Shown one piece after another: positions 1 to 11,057 of a stretch of 64,000 bases of DNA. The notes under the pieces were generated by a model. That model was not told the DNA's origin. It worked only from the letters and a program-made list of their open reading frames with translations, and did not search any database. How positions within the stretch are numbered: position 1 is the first letter of the stretch; each line of letters starts with the position of its first letter. The stretch lies in contig NZ_JAJNCL010000002.1 in assembly GCF_021025955.1 (NCBI RefSeq), forward strand, positions 795,626-859,625, in the 5' to 3' direction. Source of the stretch: Rhodococcus qingshengii. Its GTDB lineage: Bacteria; Actinomycetota; Actinomycetes; Mycobacteriales; Mycobacteriaceae. The translations under genes and the position numbers were made by a program.

Positions 1-1443
1 GAACTGCTCGGCATCGACGCAATCTGGTTGAGCCCGGTGATGAAGTCACCGATGGCAGACCACGGCTACGACGTCTCGGATCCTCGCGACATCGATCCCC
101 TGTTCGGTGATCTGGCGACGATGGATTCGCTGATCACGTCAGCCCACGAACGCGGAATCAAGGTCACGATGGACCTGGTCCCGAACCACACGAGTGATCA
201 GCACGAGTGGTTCAAGGCAGCCCTGGCGTCGGCGCCCGGTTCGGCAGAGCGATCCCGTTACATCTTCCGAGACGGCAAAGGTGAGAACGGCAACGAACCG
301 CCGAACAACTGGCCGAGCATCTTCGGCGGCCCGGCGTGGACCCGCGTCACCGAAGCAGACGGAACACCCGGCCAGTGGTACCTGCACATCTTCGCCAAGG
401 AACAGCCCGACCTGAACTGGGACAACCCGGAGGTCTTCGACGACCTCGCCAAGACTCTGCGCTTCTGGCTCGAGCGCGGAATCGACGGATTCCGCATCGA
501 CGTGGCCCACGGAATGGCCAAGCCCGACGGTTTGCCGGACCACGACTGGGAGCTCAACGAGCTCATGCGCAATTCCGACGACGACCCGCGATTCAACAAC
601 CCGGCCGTTCACGAAATCCACCGCGGGATCCGCAAGGTCATGGACGAGTTCCCGGAGGCCATGACCGTCGGAGAGATCTGGGTGAAGGACAACCAGAAGT
701 TCGGCGAATACATCCGGCCAGACGAACTGCATCTCGGATTCAACTTCCGGCTTGCAGAAACCGAATTCTCCGCCGAGTCCGTCCGAGAGGCCGTGGAGAA
801 CTCCCTCGCGGCCGTCGCCGAGGTCGGGGGTGTGCCCACGTGGACATTGTCGAATCACGACGTCGAACGTGAAGTCACGCGCTACGGCGGGGGCGAGATC
901 GGAACGCAACGCGCACGGGCGATGATCCTCGTCGAGTTGGCGCTTCCGGGCGCGAGCTTCATCTACAACGGAGCCGAACTCGGCCTGCCGAACGTCGACC
1001 TGCCCGACGAGGCACTACAGGACCCGGTCTGGGAACGATCCGGACATGCCGAGCGAGGACGCGACGGCTGCCGAGTGCCCCTTCCCTGGGAAGGAACCGA
1101 GCCGCCCTTCGGATTCACCACCGGTGCGAGCACCTGGTTGCCGATGCCAAGCGAGTGGTCGGCGCTCACGGTGGAGGCGCAGATCGAGGACGTGGACTCG
1201 ATGCTCTCGCTTTATCGCGCCGCCCTCGAACTTCGTAGCGCCAGGCCGGAGTTTTCCGGCACCGACATCGATTGGTACGGCAGTCCCCCCGGCTGCCTCG
1301 CTTTCCGTCGACGCGGTGGTCTGATCTGTGCTCTCAACACCACGGAGGTGCCGATCGCACTGCCGAGCGGGCAGCTGCTGTTGAGCAGCGCACCACTCGT
1401 CGACGGTCAGCTGGCCGTCAACGCTGCGGCGTGGCTGATCTGA
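1..1443 (+). CDS. aglA: GH13 alpha-glucosidase, 5' end outside window
   Basis: Glycoside hydrolase family 13 enzyme, likely an intracellular alpha-glucosidase or oligo-1,6-glucosidase. The frame is open from base 1 (ELLGIDAIWLSPV), so the N-terminus lies upstream of the window. All four GH13 motifs are visible: DLVPNHTS, GFRIDVAHG with the nucleophile Asp, VGEIWV with the acid/base Glu, and LSNHDVE with the transition-state Asp. The insert SPMADHGYDVSD is typical of the oligo-1,6-glucosidase branch. About 480 residues are present and the stop is TGA. The following minus-strand genes match the neighbours of M. tuberculosis Rv2471 (aglA), which supports the symbol. Exact substrate preference (maltose, isomaltose, trehalose-type) cannot be read from the sequence. 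Confidence 0.9.
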   Translation, partial: ELLGIDAIWLSPVMKSPMADHGYDVSDPRDIDPLFGDLATMDSLITSAHERGIKVTMDLVPNHTSDQHEWFKAALASAPGSAERSRYIFRDGKGENGNEPPNNWPSIFGGPAWTRVTEADGTPGQWYLHIFAKEQPDLNWDNPEVFDDLAKTLRFWLERGIDGFRIDVAHGMAKPDGLPDHDWELNELMRNSDDDPRFNNPAVHEIHRGIRKVMDEFPEAMTVGEIWVKDNQKFGEYIRPDELHLGFNFRLAETEFSAESVREAVENSLAAVAEVGGVPTWTLSNHDVEREVTRYGGGEIGTQRARAMILVELALPGASFIYNGAELGLPNVDLPDEALQDPVWERSGHAERGRDGCRVPLPWEGTEPPFGFTTGASTWLPMPSEWSALTVEAQIEDVDSMLSLYRAALELRSARPEFSGTDIDWYGSPPGCLAFRRRGGLICALNTTEVPIALPSGQLLLSSAPLVDGQLAVNAAAWLI

Positions 1444-1471
1444 GGGAACACCGCACCCGCCACCTGAACTC

Positions 1472-2158
1472 CTACCGTGCAACCATCAGCGGTATTGAAC
1501 CACCGCGGTGACGGTAGATCGAGCCAAACCGTGCATCGAGGCGCACCCACGATCTACTCGCCCGCACCCGAACCAGTTCCGACGCGTCGATCTGCTCGAG
1601 ATCGATGTCGGCAGTCATCGCTTCGGATCCGGTGTGAGGAACGAATCCCATTGCGGTCAAGGCAAAAATAACTCGCATCGAGATCCCGACCGTGCCTGAT
1701 GGACCACTGACCTCGAGTACGTCCTGATCGAGCAACGACGCCGGCGGACCGTGACTACTTCCATGCTCCATGGCCAAGGCGTTGCCCCGCTGCGCCAGTT
1801 CGATCAGCACCCGGGCGGGTACGTCGTCCAGGTGCTCGAAGCCGTCCATCGGCGGCAACGCCCCCCGCCACGCCGAATCCATGGCGAACCCCGGATCGAT
1901 CAGCTCACCCGTTGTCTGCTCCACCGCCGAAAGCAACTGATCGCCGGCTGCCGAGGTGTCGTCAGGGTTGATGGTGCCCGCCACGGTTCGCGTAGCGAGA
2001 GCGTCGAAACCCGTTGACGCCCAGACGCTCAGGTGCGCATCGCCGCGTCGACGCATTCGGATGACCGCGGACTCGTCCAAACGCAAGGCGTGACCGATGA
2101 AGCCGGCCAAGTTCTTGCGCTCGGCCTCCTCGGGCACGGTCAGCACACGTTCATGCAC
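1472..2158 (-). CDS. conserved actinobacterial protein (Rv2474c-like position)
   Basis: A 228-residue protein of unknown function. I place the start at the GTG at 2158 (HERVLTVPEEAERK follows), because upstream in-frame sequence is only the shadow of the thioesterase gene. The start overlaps the thioesterase stop by 8 bases, so the two are probably translationally coupled. The protein has no signal peptide or obvious membrane span. Most of it reads as a mixed alpha/beta cytoplasmic protein with an acidic stretch (TADIDLEQIDASE). Its position after the thioesterase and gdh matches M. tuberculosis Rv2474c. Nothing in the sequence reveals a reaction. Confidence 0.75.
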   Translation of the reverse strand: MHERVLTVPEEAERKNLAGFIGHALRLDESAVIRMRRRGDAHLSVWASTGFDALATRTVAGTINPDDTSAAGDQLLSAVEQTTGELIDPGFAMDSAWRGALPPMDGFEHLDDVPARVLIELAQRGNALAMEHGSSHGPPASLLDQDVLEVSGPSGTVGISMRVIFALTAMGFVPHTGSEAMTADIDLEQIDASELVRVRASRSWVRLDARFGSIYRHRGGSIPLMVAR

Positions 2159-2570
2159 GTTGCCAGCTCTCCAGGTACTCGCGCTCGGGCCCGCTGAGGC
2201 GACGCAGACGTTGAGTGTCGATATCGAAGGCCGCGATCTGAGTCGATGCCACGATGGACGGCGGGACACTGAGATCGGCGCCGCGCGGGCGAACCTCGTA
2301 CGCGATCGTGAAGTCCACCGCGCGAACCTTTTCCACCCACATGAAGACATCGAGAGGTGAATCGTCATGCCGCAGTTGCCCGCGGTACCGCACATGCAGA
2401 TCGGCAATCACAGCCCCGTCACGCAAAGTGACCGTCGGACGCGAGTCTTCGAACAACCAAGGAATCCGCGCCTCTTCGAGCAACGTCACCATCCGTGCGT
2501 GGTTGATGTGCTGGAAGGCATCCATGTCGGACCACCGAACCACAACTTCGGCGTGGAATCCTTCGCTCAA
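2151..2570 (-). CDS. hotdog-fold acyl-CoA thioesterase
   Basis: A 139-residue 4-hydroxybenzoyl-CoA thioesterase-type hotdog protein. The diagnostic N-terminal motif is RWSDMDAFQHINHARM, with the Asp and the HxNHA segment that shape the active site, followed by the LLEEARIPWL helix. The start is a TTG whose last bases overlap the gdh stop (TTGA), so it depends on translation of gdh. The stop overlaps the next GTG. It corresponds by position to Rv2475c. Housekeeping with gdh suggests clearance of an acyl-CoA linked to amino-acid metabolism, but the substrate is inference only. Confidence 0.88.
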   Translation of the reverse strand: MSEGFHAEVVVRWSDMDAFQHINHARMVTLLEEARIPWLFEDSRPTVTLRDGAVIADLHVRYRGQLRHDDSPLDVFMWVEKVRAVDFTIAYEVRPRGADLSVPPSIVASTQIAAFDIDTQRLRRLSGPEREYLESWQRA

Positions 2571-5500
2571 CGTCCTACCTCCGATCGGGTGCCCATGCTG
2601 CGCACCATGCTGCGAACCTGACGCGCCGCCACCGAGAGCGTCGCGAGGTCAAGCGTCCCAGACTCGAAGATCTCGACGAGAGCTGCCCTCGCCCGGCTCA
2701 GCCGCGAGGCGTTGGTCGATTCCCATTCGTCGATCTTTTCCTGCGGTGACTCCCCCGGCTCTCCGCCGGCCAGAACCTCCATCGTCAGCTGCCGAAGCGA
2801 ACTGTAGAGGTCGTCTCGCAACGCGAGCCGCGCGAGCGAGTGCCAGCGATCGCCGCGCTCGAGTCCCGAAACGGCGCTCAGCAACCAGTCGATTCCCAGA
2901 TGCGCATCCAAGGCGTAGTACAGCTCCGCAACTTCGGTGATGTCGTGATCTGCGATGTCGGCGATATCCGCGATGTCCAGTAGGCAGTAGACGTCGAGCA
3001 GCCGGAACACGTCCAGCGCCAACGCTTCCGGAGCCCCACGGTCGATCACGGATTGAGCCCGCACCAGCAGATCGTCGAGCTGATGGCCGGCAAGCAGTCC
3101 GGGAACCAGAGGTGCTGTCGCCCGATACGCCGCCGAGTAGCGCGCTACCTCGGCGCCGACGGCGATCGGCTGGGGCCGATTGGCCAGGAACCACCGTGAC
3201 GCGCGGTCGAGCAAGCGGCAGGACTCCACGATCAGTTCGTTTTCGATCTCTGCACTGACGCCGGCCGAGCGGATTCGCGACCACACCTCGTCCAGCGCAA
3301 AGACCTCTCGCACAGCGGCGTAGGCACGGATCGAGTCCGTACTGCTCGCTCCGGTCTCCTCGGCCAAGCGGTAGGCGTAGGTGATTCCGCCGTTGTCGAT
3401 CACTTCGTTGACGAGCATCGTCGCGACGATCTGCCGCCGCAATGGGTGTGCTTTGATCTCCGTTTCGAACCGATCACGAACAGCGGTCGGGAAGTACTGC
3501 GGGATCTGCTGGGCGAAGAAATCGTTGTCCGGCAACTCGGTTGCGAGCAGATCGTCCTTGAGTGAAAGCTTGACGTGCGCCGTCAACGTCGCCAATTCCG
3601 GCGATGTCAGACCCACACCGGACTCGAGTCGACGCTCGATCTCCTTGTCGGTCGGCAACGCCTCCAGCTTGCGGTCCAGGCCACGTGCCTTGGTCAGATC
3701 CGTCAACTGACGGCGGTGAACACCGAGCATCTGCGACGCGGTCACGCGGGAGATTCCGAGCAGCGCATTCTGGGCGATGTTGTCCGCCAACACCAGCGCA
3801 GCCACGTCGTCGGTCATCGACGCCAGCAACGGATTCCGTTCCTGCGTCGGCAGCAACTGTGAGCGCACGAGCGAATCGAGAAGAATCTTGATGTTCACTT
3901 CGTGATCGGAGCAGTCGACGCCTGCCGAGTTGTCGATGGCGTCGGTGTTGATGTGACCACCGTTGGCGCTGAACTCGATTCGTCCCAGAGCAGTCACGCC
4001 GAGGTTGCCACCCTCACCGATCACCTTGACTCGTAGATCTTGACCGTCGACTCGCACCGCGTCGTTGCTCTTGTCTCCGACCTGCGCGTTAGTCTCGGTC
4101 GAAGCCTTCACGTATGTACCGATTCCGCCGTTCCACAGCAGATCCACCGGCGCCGACAGAATCGCCTGCATCAACTCCGGCGGCGACAGCTTCGTGACAC
4201 CCTCGGCGAGACCCAGTGCGATCCGGACGCTTTCGGCGATCGGAACCGACTTGACCGTGCGATCCCAGACTCCGCCGCCTTCACTGATCAGGCTGGTGTC
4301 ATAGTCGGCCCACGACGACCGAGGCAACTCGAAGAGCCGTTGACGTTCCACGAACGAACTCGCTGCGCCCGGGTTCGGATCGAGGAAAATATGTCGATGG
4401 TCGAACGCGCCCACCAGTCGGATGTGCCGACTGAGGAGCATTCCGTTGCCGAACACGTCACCGCTCATATCGCCGACCCCTACCGTCGTGAAATCCTCGG
4501 TCTGCGTGTCGACACCGAGTTCGCGGAAGTGCCGCTTGACGCTTTCCCAGGCGCCGCGAGCGGTGATACCCATGCCCTTGTGGTCGTATCCCACGGAGCC
4601 GCCGGAGGCAAACGCGTCGCCGAGCCAGAAGTCGTACTTGGCGGCAACCGAATTCGCGAGATCCGAGAACGTCGCCGTGCCCTTGTCCGCGGCGACCACC
4701 AGGTAGCGATCCTGATCGTCCTTGCGCACCACGCGATCCGGCGTCACAACTTCACCGGTGGCCGCGTGCACGTTGTCGGTGATGTCGAGCAATCCGGAGA
4801 TGAACGTGGTGTAGCAGGCCTTGCCCGTTTCCAGCGTCGCCGTTCGATCAGCGGCCGGATCACCCGTCGGCAGAGGCGGATTCTTCACGACGAAGCCGCC
4901 CTTGGCGCCGACCGGGACGATCACCGCGTTCTTGACGGCCTGAGCCTTCACCAAGCCGAGCACCTCGGTACGGAAATCCTCGCGACGGTCGGACCAGCGG
5001 AGCCCGCCGCGCGCGACGGCGCCGAATCGCAGGTGCACGCCTTCGACCTCGGGCGAGTACACGTAGATCTCGAAAGCCGGCCGCGGCTTGGGCAACTCAC
5101 TGATCCGTGAGGGATCGAGTTTGACCGACAGGTAGTCACGAGGACGACCATCGGCGTCGACGACGTAGAAATTGGTGCGCAAGGTCGCCTTCACCAACGA
5201 GAACATTCCACGCAGAATGCGATCGGCATCCAAGCTGAGTACCTCGTCGATGGATGCACGCAACTGCTCGTCCAATTCCGCCACGCGGACGTCGTCCTGC
5301 TTCTCGGGGTCGAACATCGCCTCGAACAACTGCACCAATGCAAACCCGGTCTGCGGATGTGTAAGCGCGATTCCTTCGATGTGGAACTGACTGTACGGAA
5401 ATGTGGCCTGGCGCAAATACTTTGCGTAAGCACGCAGCACCACGGCTTGCCGCCAGGACATTCCGGCCCGCAGCACCAGCTCGTTGAATCGGTCCGCCTC

Positions 5501-7414
5501 TGCCCGGCCGAACCAGACTGCACCGAATGCAGCCGTGAATCGCTTCTGGACCTCGGTCAGCGGGGCGGTACTGGTCTCGAGTGGCACCTGCGCATCGAGG
5601 TCGATCTCGACCGACGCCCGAAGATCCGCCGGTACCGACAATCCGAAATCGTAGATCCAGCACTGAACGCCGTCGAGTCGCTGCACGACGTGCGGCCGCT
5701 CGTCGAGAACTTCGACGCCGAGTGACTGCAACACCGGTAGCACCTGACTCAACGAGATACCGTCGCCGCCGACGAAGAGCGTGAAGCGCCAGGCACCGGG
5801 CGCGGAGTCCACAGCGCGATAGAGCAGTACGTCGATCGCGCCTGGCGCCAACGCCTCGAGCCTGGCGATGTCGGCCAGCGCGCGTGACGGTTCGAAGTCC
5901 TCCTTGTATCCATCGGGAAGTACCCGCGAATACCGTTGCACCAGTTCCGGATCCACACCCGGAATGTCGCGAACAAGGTCGTTGATGCGGTCGTCCCAGC
6001 TACGACTGACTTCGGTCAGCAGGCCCTGAACTCGCTCGCGGTTGGCCTCGGAGACATCCAGATGAACCGGCTCACTGTCCGGGTCGCGCCGGATCGTCAC
6101 GTGCAACAGTGCAAGATCGTTCTCGGTAACGCGGGCGGTGTAATCGACTGTGCCTGGGCCGAATTCGCGCCACAACAGGTTTTGCATCGCCAGTCGCACC
6201 CGCGTCGTATACCGGTCGCGAGGCAGATACACCAGGCAGGATACGAAGCGGCCGAACGTGTCCTCACGAACGAAGAGTCGCACCTGGCGGCGGAGCCCGA
6301 TGCTGTGCACGGCGTGCACGGTCTCGAACAAGGTCTCTGCATCGCTCGAGAACAACTCGGTGCGCGGGAAGGACTGGATGACCTCGAGCATCGCCTGCCC
6401 GGAGTACGAATGCAGGTCGACACCGGCACGCGCGATGACTTCGCGGACGCGGCGCTCGATCAGGGGAATCGCGAGAACGTTCTCGTGGAGTGCGACCACG
6501 GTGAACACACCCAGGAATCTGTGCTCCCCCACGATGTTTCCGCTGTCGTCGAGGATCGAGACACCCACGAAGTACGGGTAGACAGCGCGGTGCACCGTGG
6601 CGGGGAACGATCCCTGTGTCAACACCAGTAGCGGTCGATCCGGGAGATCTGCGACGGGAGGCAAGCTCATCGGGCCTTCGGTGATCGCGTCGGAACGCAG
6701 CACGCCGAGTCCGCTGCCGGCGACCGTGCGTGAGCCGTCCTTCGTGCCCTCGAATCGCCGGTATCCGAGTACGGCGTAGTTTCCGTCGGCCATCCACCGG
6801 AGCAGTCGAGCGGTATCGGAGAATTCTTCGGGGGCGATCCTCCCGGAGGCAGTTTCTGCAGCACTCTCCAACTCGTCGGCAACGCGCAGTTGCAGTGCCT
6901 TCATATCCGGGGTGTCACCAACCACCTGGCGGACGTCCGCGAGTACTTTGCCGAGGTGGGCTTCGATCGCGTCGAGATCGGAATCCTCGACTTCGGAGTC
7001 CAACTGGACGTGCATCCAGGACTCTTGGATACCGCTGTCGCCCAAGGAAATCAGATTGCCCGCGTTGTCGCGTTCAACCGTCAGGATCGGATGGGCGAAT
7101 TGACTGATTCCCACGCCTTGTCGGTTGAGCATCGCGGTGACGGACTCGACGAGCAACGACATGTCGTCGGTGACGATCTGGACGGCAGCGCCGAGACCCT
7201 CGGATCCTGACGGGCGGTACACACACCATACGGCCGTGCCTGGCGTCCGCTGCCTCCCAAGCGCGAGATGTGCGAGCAGGACTCGATCCGATCGACCGTT
7301 GATGACGTCTTGGCTGTCACCCTCGTCGATGTGCGTGAAAAAGGCCTCGCGAAGACGCGTCAACAACGTCGCTTCGTCGAGGCCTGTGCCCTGCTGCCGT
7401 ACACGGTCTGTCAT
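2567..7414 (-). CDS. gdh: NAD-specific glutamate dehydrogenase, large L_180-type
   Basis: A giant NAD-dependent glutamate dehydrogenase of 1615 residues, close to the roughly 1620 of M. tuberculosis Rv2476c. It catalyses oxidative deamination of glutamate to 2-oxoglutarate and ammonium. The long N-terminal half carries ACT-like regulatory regions. The catalytic half includes KAQAVKNAVIVPVGAKGG around residues 825-845 with the substrate-binding lysines, and GVGDMSGDVFGNGM near residue 985, followed by the nucleotide-binding domain. ATG at 7414. It overlaps the downstream thioesterase start by 4 bases, giving a three-gene coupled unit (gdh, thioesterase, conserved protein). In mycobacteria the orthologue is controlled by GarA binding; I see no GarA gene here. 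Confidence 0.96.
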   Translation of the reverse strand: MTDRVRQQGTGLDEATLLTRLREAFFTHIDEGDSQDVINGRSDRVLLAHLALGRQRTPGTAVWCVYRPSGSEGLGAAVQIVTDDMSLLVESVTAMLNRQGVGISQFAHPILTVERDNAGNLISLGDSGIQESWMHVQLDSEVEDSDLDAIEAHLGKVLADVRQVVGDTPDMKALQLRVADELESAAETASGRIAPEEFSDTARLLRWMADGNYAVLGYRRFEGTKDGSRTVAGSGLGVLRSDAITEGPMSLPPVADLPDRPLLVLTQGSFPATVHRAVYPYFVGVSILDDSGNIVGEHRFLGVFTVVALHENVLAIPLIERRVREVIARAGVDLHSYSGQAMLEVIQSFPRTELFSSDAETLFETVHAVHSIGLRRQVRLFVREDTFGRFVSCLVYLPRDRYTTRVRLAMQNLLWREFGPGTVDYTARVTENDLALLHVTIRRDPDSEPVHLDVSEANRERVQGLLTEVSRSWDDRINDLVRDIPGVDPELVQRYSRVLPDGYKEDFEPSRALADIARLEALAPGAIDVLLYRAVDSAPGAWRFTLFVGGDGISLSQVLPVLQSLGVEVLDERPHVVQRLDGVQCWIYDFGLSVPADLRASVEIDLDAQVPLETSTAPLTEVQKRFTAAFGAVWFGRAEADRFNELVLRAGMSWRQAVVLRAYAKYLRQATFPYSQFHIEGIALTHPQTGFALVQLFEAMFDPEKQDDVRVAELDEQLRASIDEVLSLDADRILRGMFSLVKATLRTNFYVVDADGRPRDYLSVKLDPSRISELPKPRPAFEIYVYSPEVEGVHLRFGAVARGGLRWSDRREDFRTEVLGLVKAQAVKNAVIVPVGAKGGFVVKNPPLPTGDPAADRTATLETGKACYTTFISGLLDITDNVHAATGEVVTPDRVVRKDDQDRYLVVAADKGTATFSDLANSVAAKYDFWLGDAFASGGSVGYDHKGMGITARGAWESVKRHFRELGVDTQTEDFTTVGVGDMSGDVFGNGMLLSRHIRLVGAFDHRHIFLDPNPGAASSFVERQRLFELPRSSWADYDTSLISEGGGVWDRTVKSVPIAESVRIALGLAEGVTKLSPPELMQAILSAPVDLLWNGGIGTYVKASTETNAQVGDKSNDAVRVDGQDLRVKVIGEGGNLGVTALGRIEFSANGGHINTDAIDNSAGVDCSDHEVNIKILLDSLVRSQLLPTQERNPLLASMTDDVAALVLADNIAQNALLGISRVTASQMLGVHRRQLTDLTKARGLDRKLEALPTDKEIERRLESGVGLTSPELATLTAHVKLSLKDDLLATELPDNDFFAQQIPQYFPTAVRDRFETEIKAHPLRRQIVATMLVNEVIDNGGITYAYRLAEETGASSTDSIRAYAAVREVFALDEVWSRIRSAGVSAEIENELIVESCRLLDRASRWFLANRPQPIAVGAEVARYSAAYRATAPLVPGLLAGHQLDDLLVRAQSVIDRGAPEALALDVFRLLDVYCLLDIADIADIADHDITEVAELYYALDAHLGIDWLLSAVSGLERGDRWHSLARLALRDDLYSSLRQLTMEVLAGGEPGESPQEKIDEWESTNASRLSRARAALVEIFESGTLDLATLSVAARQVRSMVRSMGTRSEVGR

Positions 7415-7513
7415 TCCTGGCTCACATCCTTGTGGGTTCTGATCGCCGCGACCAATCTCTGACTCGAGACTAGCCGCGGCAACCAGTACCTAGGGTGAAC
7501 TGAGAAACGAAAT

Positions 7514-7933
7514 CTACGATGTCGTCATCTGAACAAGCGATGCTTCGAGCACCGCACGTTCGCTGTCTGCCAGCGGTCTGGACTTTTCGGACACGGTGTC
7601 GAATCCGACCATCAACGCGTCGCCGAAGGCGCATTCGACACCCGCGTTGTCACGGATGACGTGCCGAACCGTGAACGAGGAAGTCCCGACGTGAGTCGTG
7701 AAGATCTCCACGTTCAAGGGACCGGACCGATCGGTGACCGGCTTGAGGAACTCGATGGTCATCTTTCGAACCACGAGGTATCCCGGCCGGCCGCCGAGCG
7801 GCGCCAGTTTCGCTTCCAGGAACTGGATGCGAGCTTCCTGCATGTACTCGACGTATCGCGTGTTGTTGACGTGACCCAACCGGTCGGAATCGCCCCACCG
7901 GACCTGGATCTGCGCTATGTATACGTCGGACAC
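7514..7933 (-). CDS. hotdog-fold acyl-CoA thioesterase
   Basis: A second 139-residue hotdog thioesterase. The frame stays open far upstream into ettA, but I choose the GTG at 7933 (SDVYIAQIQVRWGDSD), which lies 4 bases after the ettA stop and gives the family's usual length. The signature is RWGDSDRLGHVNNTRYVEYM, with the active-site Asp and HVNN, followed by LVVRKMTIEF. The tight spacing to ettA indicates co-transcription. About 100 bases separate it from gdh. The encoded protein is cytoplasmic and the substrate is unknown. It is only distantly similar to the thioesterase at 2151-2570, so this is probably not a recent duplication. Confidence 0.88.
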   Translation of the reverse strand: MSDVYIAQIQVRWGDSDRLGHVNNTRYVEYMQEARIQFLEAKLAPLGGRPGYLVVRKMTIEFLKPVTDRSGPLNVEIFTTHVGTSSFTVRHVIRDNAGVECAFGDALMVGFDTVSEKSRPLADSERAVLEASLVQMTTS

Positions 7934-7937
7934 CGGA

Positions 7938-9617
<1,680 letters not shown>

Positions 9618-9783
9618 GGCCGCCAGCCTATCGGTGTTTGTCCTATAACCCACATTGCGCGTTGGCTGTCACACCGATGCGGGTTCTGCGGACAGTCCGA
9701 GGTCATCGACCAGATTCGTCGACATGCTTCTCGACCCCCATCAAAACCGCGATTGGGCGACTTCCGAGTGCCCCGCGGACGGC

Positions 9784-10962
9784 TCAGATCATTGCCCGGT
9801 GGATGCCCTTTGGTTCGCCGCCAAGCTCTGAGAGCGTCGACGAATGGAAAATCGAACCGGGTACGTGGATCGCATGCGCCAAACCGGCATGAGCATCACG
9901 CCAGAACCGCTGCATCGGCGTGCTCAACTGCAACGCGCCACCACCGGAACGAGCAAAGATCTCGTCCACCGCGCGCACCGCCCGCCACGCCGCAGCAGTC
10001 TGCGTACGCCGACCGATCGCACGAAGCTCGAACGAAACTTCCTGCCCCTTCTCGGTCATGTCCCAGAAACGATCCACCGTCTCCAAGATCGCAGCCCGAG
10101 AAGCAGCGATCTCGGCCGCCGCCTCACCGATCGCGAACAGTACGTACGGATCTTCCTTGATCGGAACACCACTGACCGTCACCCGCTCACGCTGCGCCGC
10201 CATGTTGCACGCCAACGCACCTTCGGCGATACCGATCAACGACGAGGTGATCCCCAGCGGGAAAATGCACGAGAACGGGAACTTGTACAACGTCTCCGTA
10301 CGGCCCGCTTCCTTCCACGCCGTCCCGTCGAACACCTTTCCGGCGTCGATCGTGCGGTAGGTGGGCAGGAACGCGTCCTTGACGATCAGGTCCTTCGACC
10401 CGGTTCCGCGCAGGCCCACGACATTCCAGCTGTCCTGGTCGATGTCGTAATCGGAGCGCGGCAGCAGTACGTGCAGAATCTTCGGCGGCATCAACGGCTT
10501 ACCGGACTCGTCACCGACCATCGCGCCGATCATGATCCAGTCACAATGATCGGTACCCGAGGAGAACGACCAGCGACCGTTGAGGATGTAGCCACCCTCG
10601 ACCGGCCTCGCAACACCCATCGGCGCATACGGTGACGCCATCCACGTATCGGGATCGGTTCCCCACACCTCTTCCTGAGCCTTGCGGTCGAAGAACGCAA
10701 GCTCCCACGGATGAACACCGACGATGCCGCTGACCCAACCCGTCGCACCGTCCATTGCGCCGATAGCCATTGCCGTCTCCGCGAATTCACGCGGATGCGC
10801 CTCGAGGCCTCCGAACTCCTTCGGCTGGAACATCCGGATGACGCCGGAGTCGCGCAGTCGCTTCGCGCTGCCGTCCGTCAAGCGCATCAGCTTGTCGCCC
10901 TCGACTCCGTCGGCGCGGATCTCGTCGGCGAACTGTGAGATGTTGTCCAGAACCTGACCCAT
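9784..10962 (-). CDS. HsaA-like flavin-dependent monooxygenase (acyl-CoA dehydrogenase fold)
   Basis: A 392-residue member of the group D flavin monooxygenases that share the acyl-CoA dehydrogenase fold, closest in feel to HsaA, the oxygenase component of 3-HSA hydroxylase in steroid degradation. Supporting motifs are GATGWVSGIVGVHPWELAFF (about residues 72-91), SYAPMG-like YAPMG, VGLRGTGSKDLIVKD, and the C-terminal QRFWRDAHAG. Start at the ATG at 10962, preceded by GGAGG about 10 bases upstream. No flavin reductase partner (HsaB type) lies next to it, and no other steroid genes are near, so the natural substrate is open. It stands alone, with 166 bases to ettA and 95 bases to the ABC gene. 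Confidence 0.85.
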   Translation of the reverse strand: MGQVLDNISQFADEIRADGVEGDKLMRLTDGSAKRLRDSGVIRMFQPKEFGGLEAHPREFAETAMAIGAMDGATGWVSGIVGVHPWELAFFDRKAQEEVWGTDPDTWMASPYAPMGVARPVEGGYILNGRWSFSSGTDHCDWIMIGAMVGDESGKPLMPPKILHVLLPRSDYDIDQDSWNVVGLRGTGSKDLIVKDAFLPTYRTIDAGKVFDGTAWKEAGRTETLYKFPFSCIFPLGITSSLIGIAEGALACNMAAQRERVTVSGVPIKEDPYVLFAIGEAAAEIAASRAAILETVDRFWDMTEKGQEVSFELRAIGRRTQTAAAWRAVRAVDEIFARSGGGALQLSTPMQRFWRDAHAGLAHAIHVPGSIFHSSTLSELGGEPKGIHRAMI

Positions 10963-11057
10963 GATCTTTCCGCCTCCACTGATAGTCGACCAACGACCAT
11001 TAAAGTAGAACACGTTCTAGAAATTTGCGGAAGTGAAATGGCCGATATTTCTTGCAC

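Noticed and set aside
4040..5110. 356-codon plus-strand frame inside gdh
   Set aside because: Antisense shadow of the glutamate dehydrogenase catalytic region.
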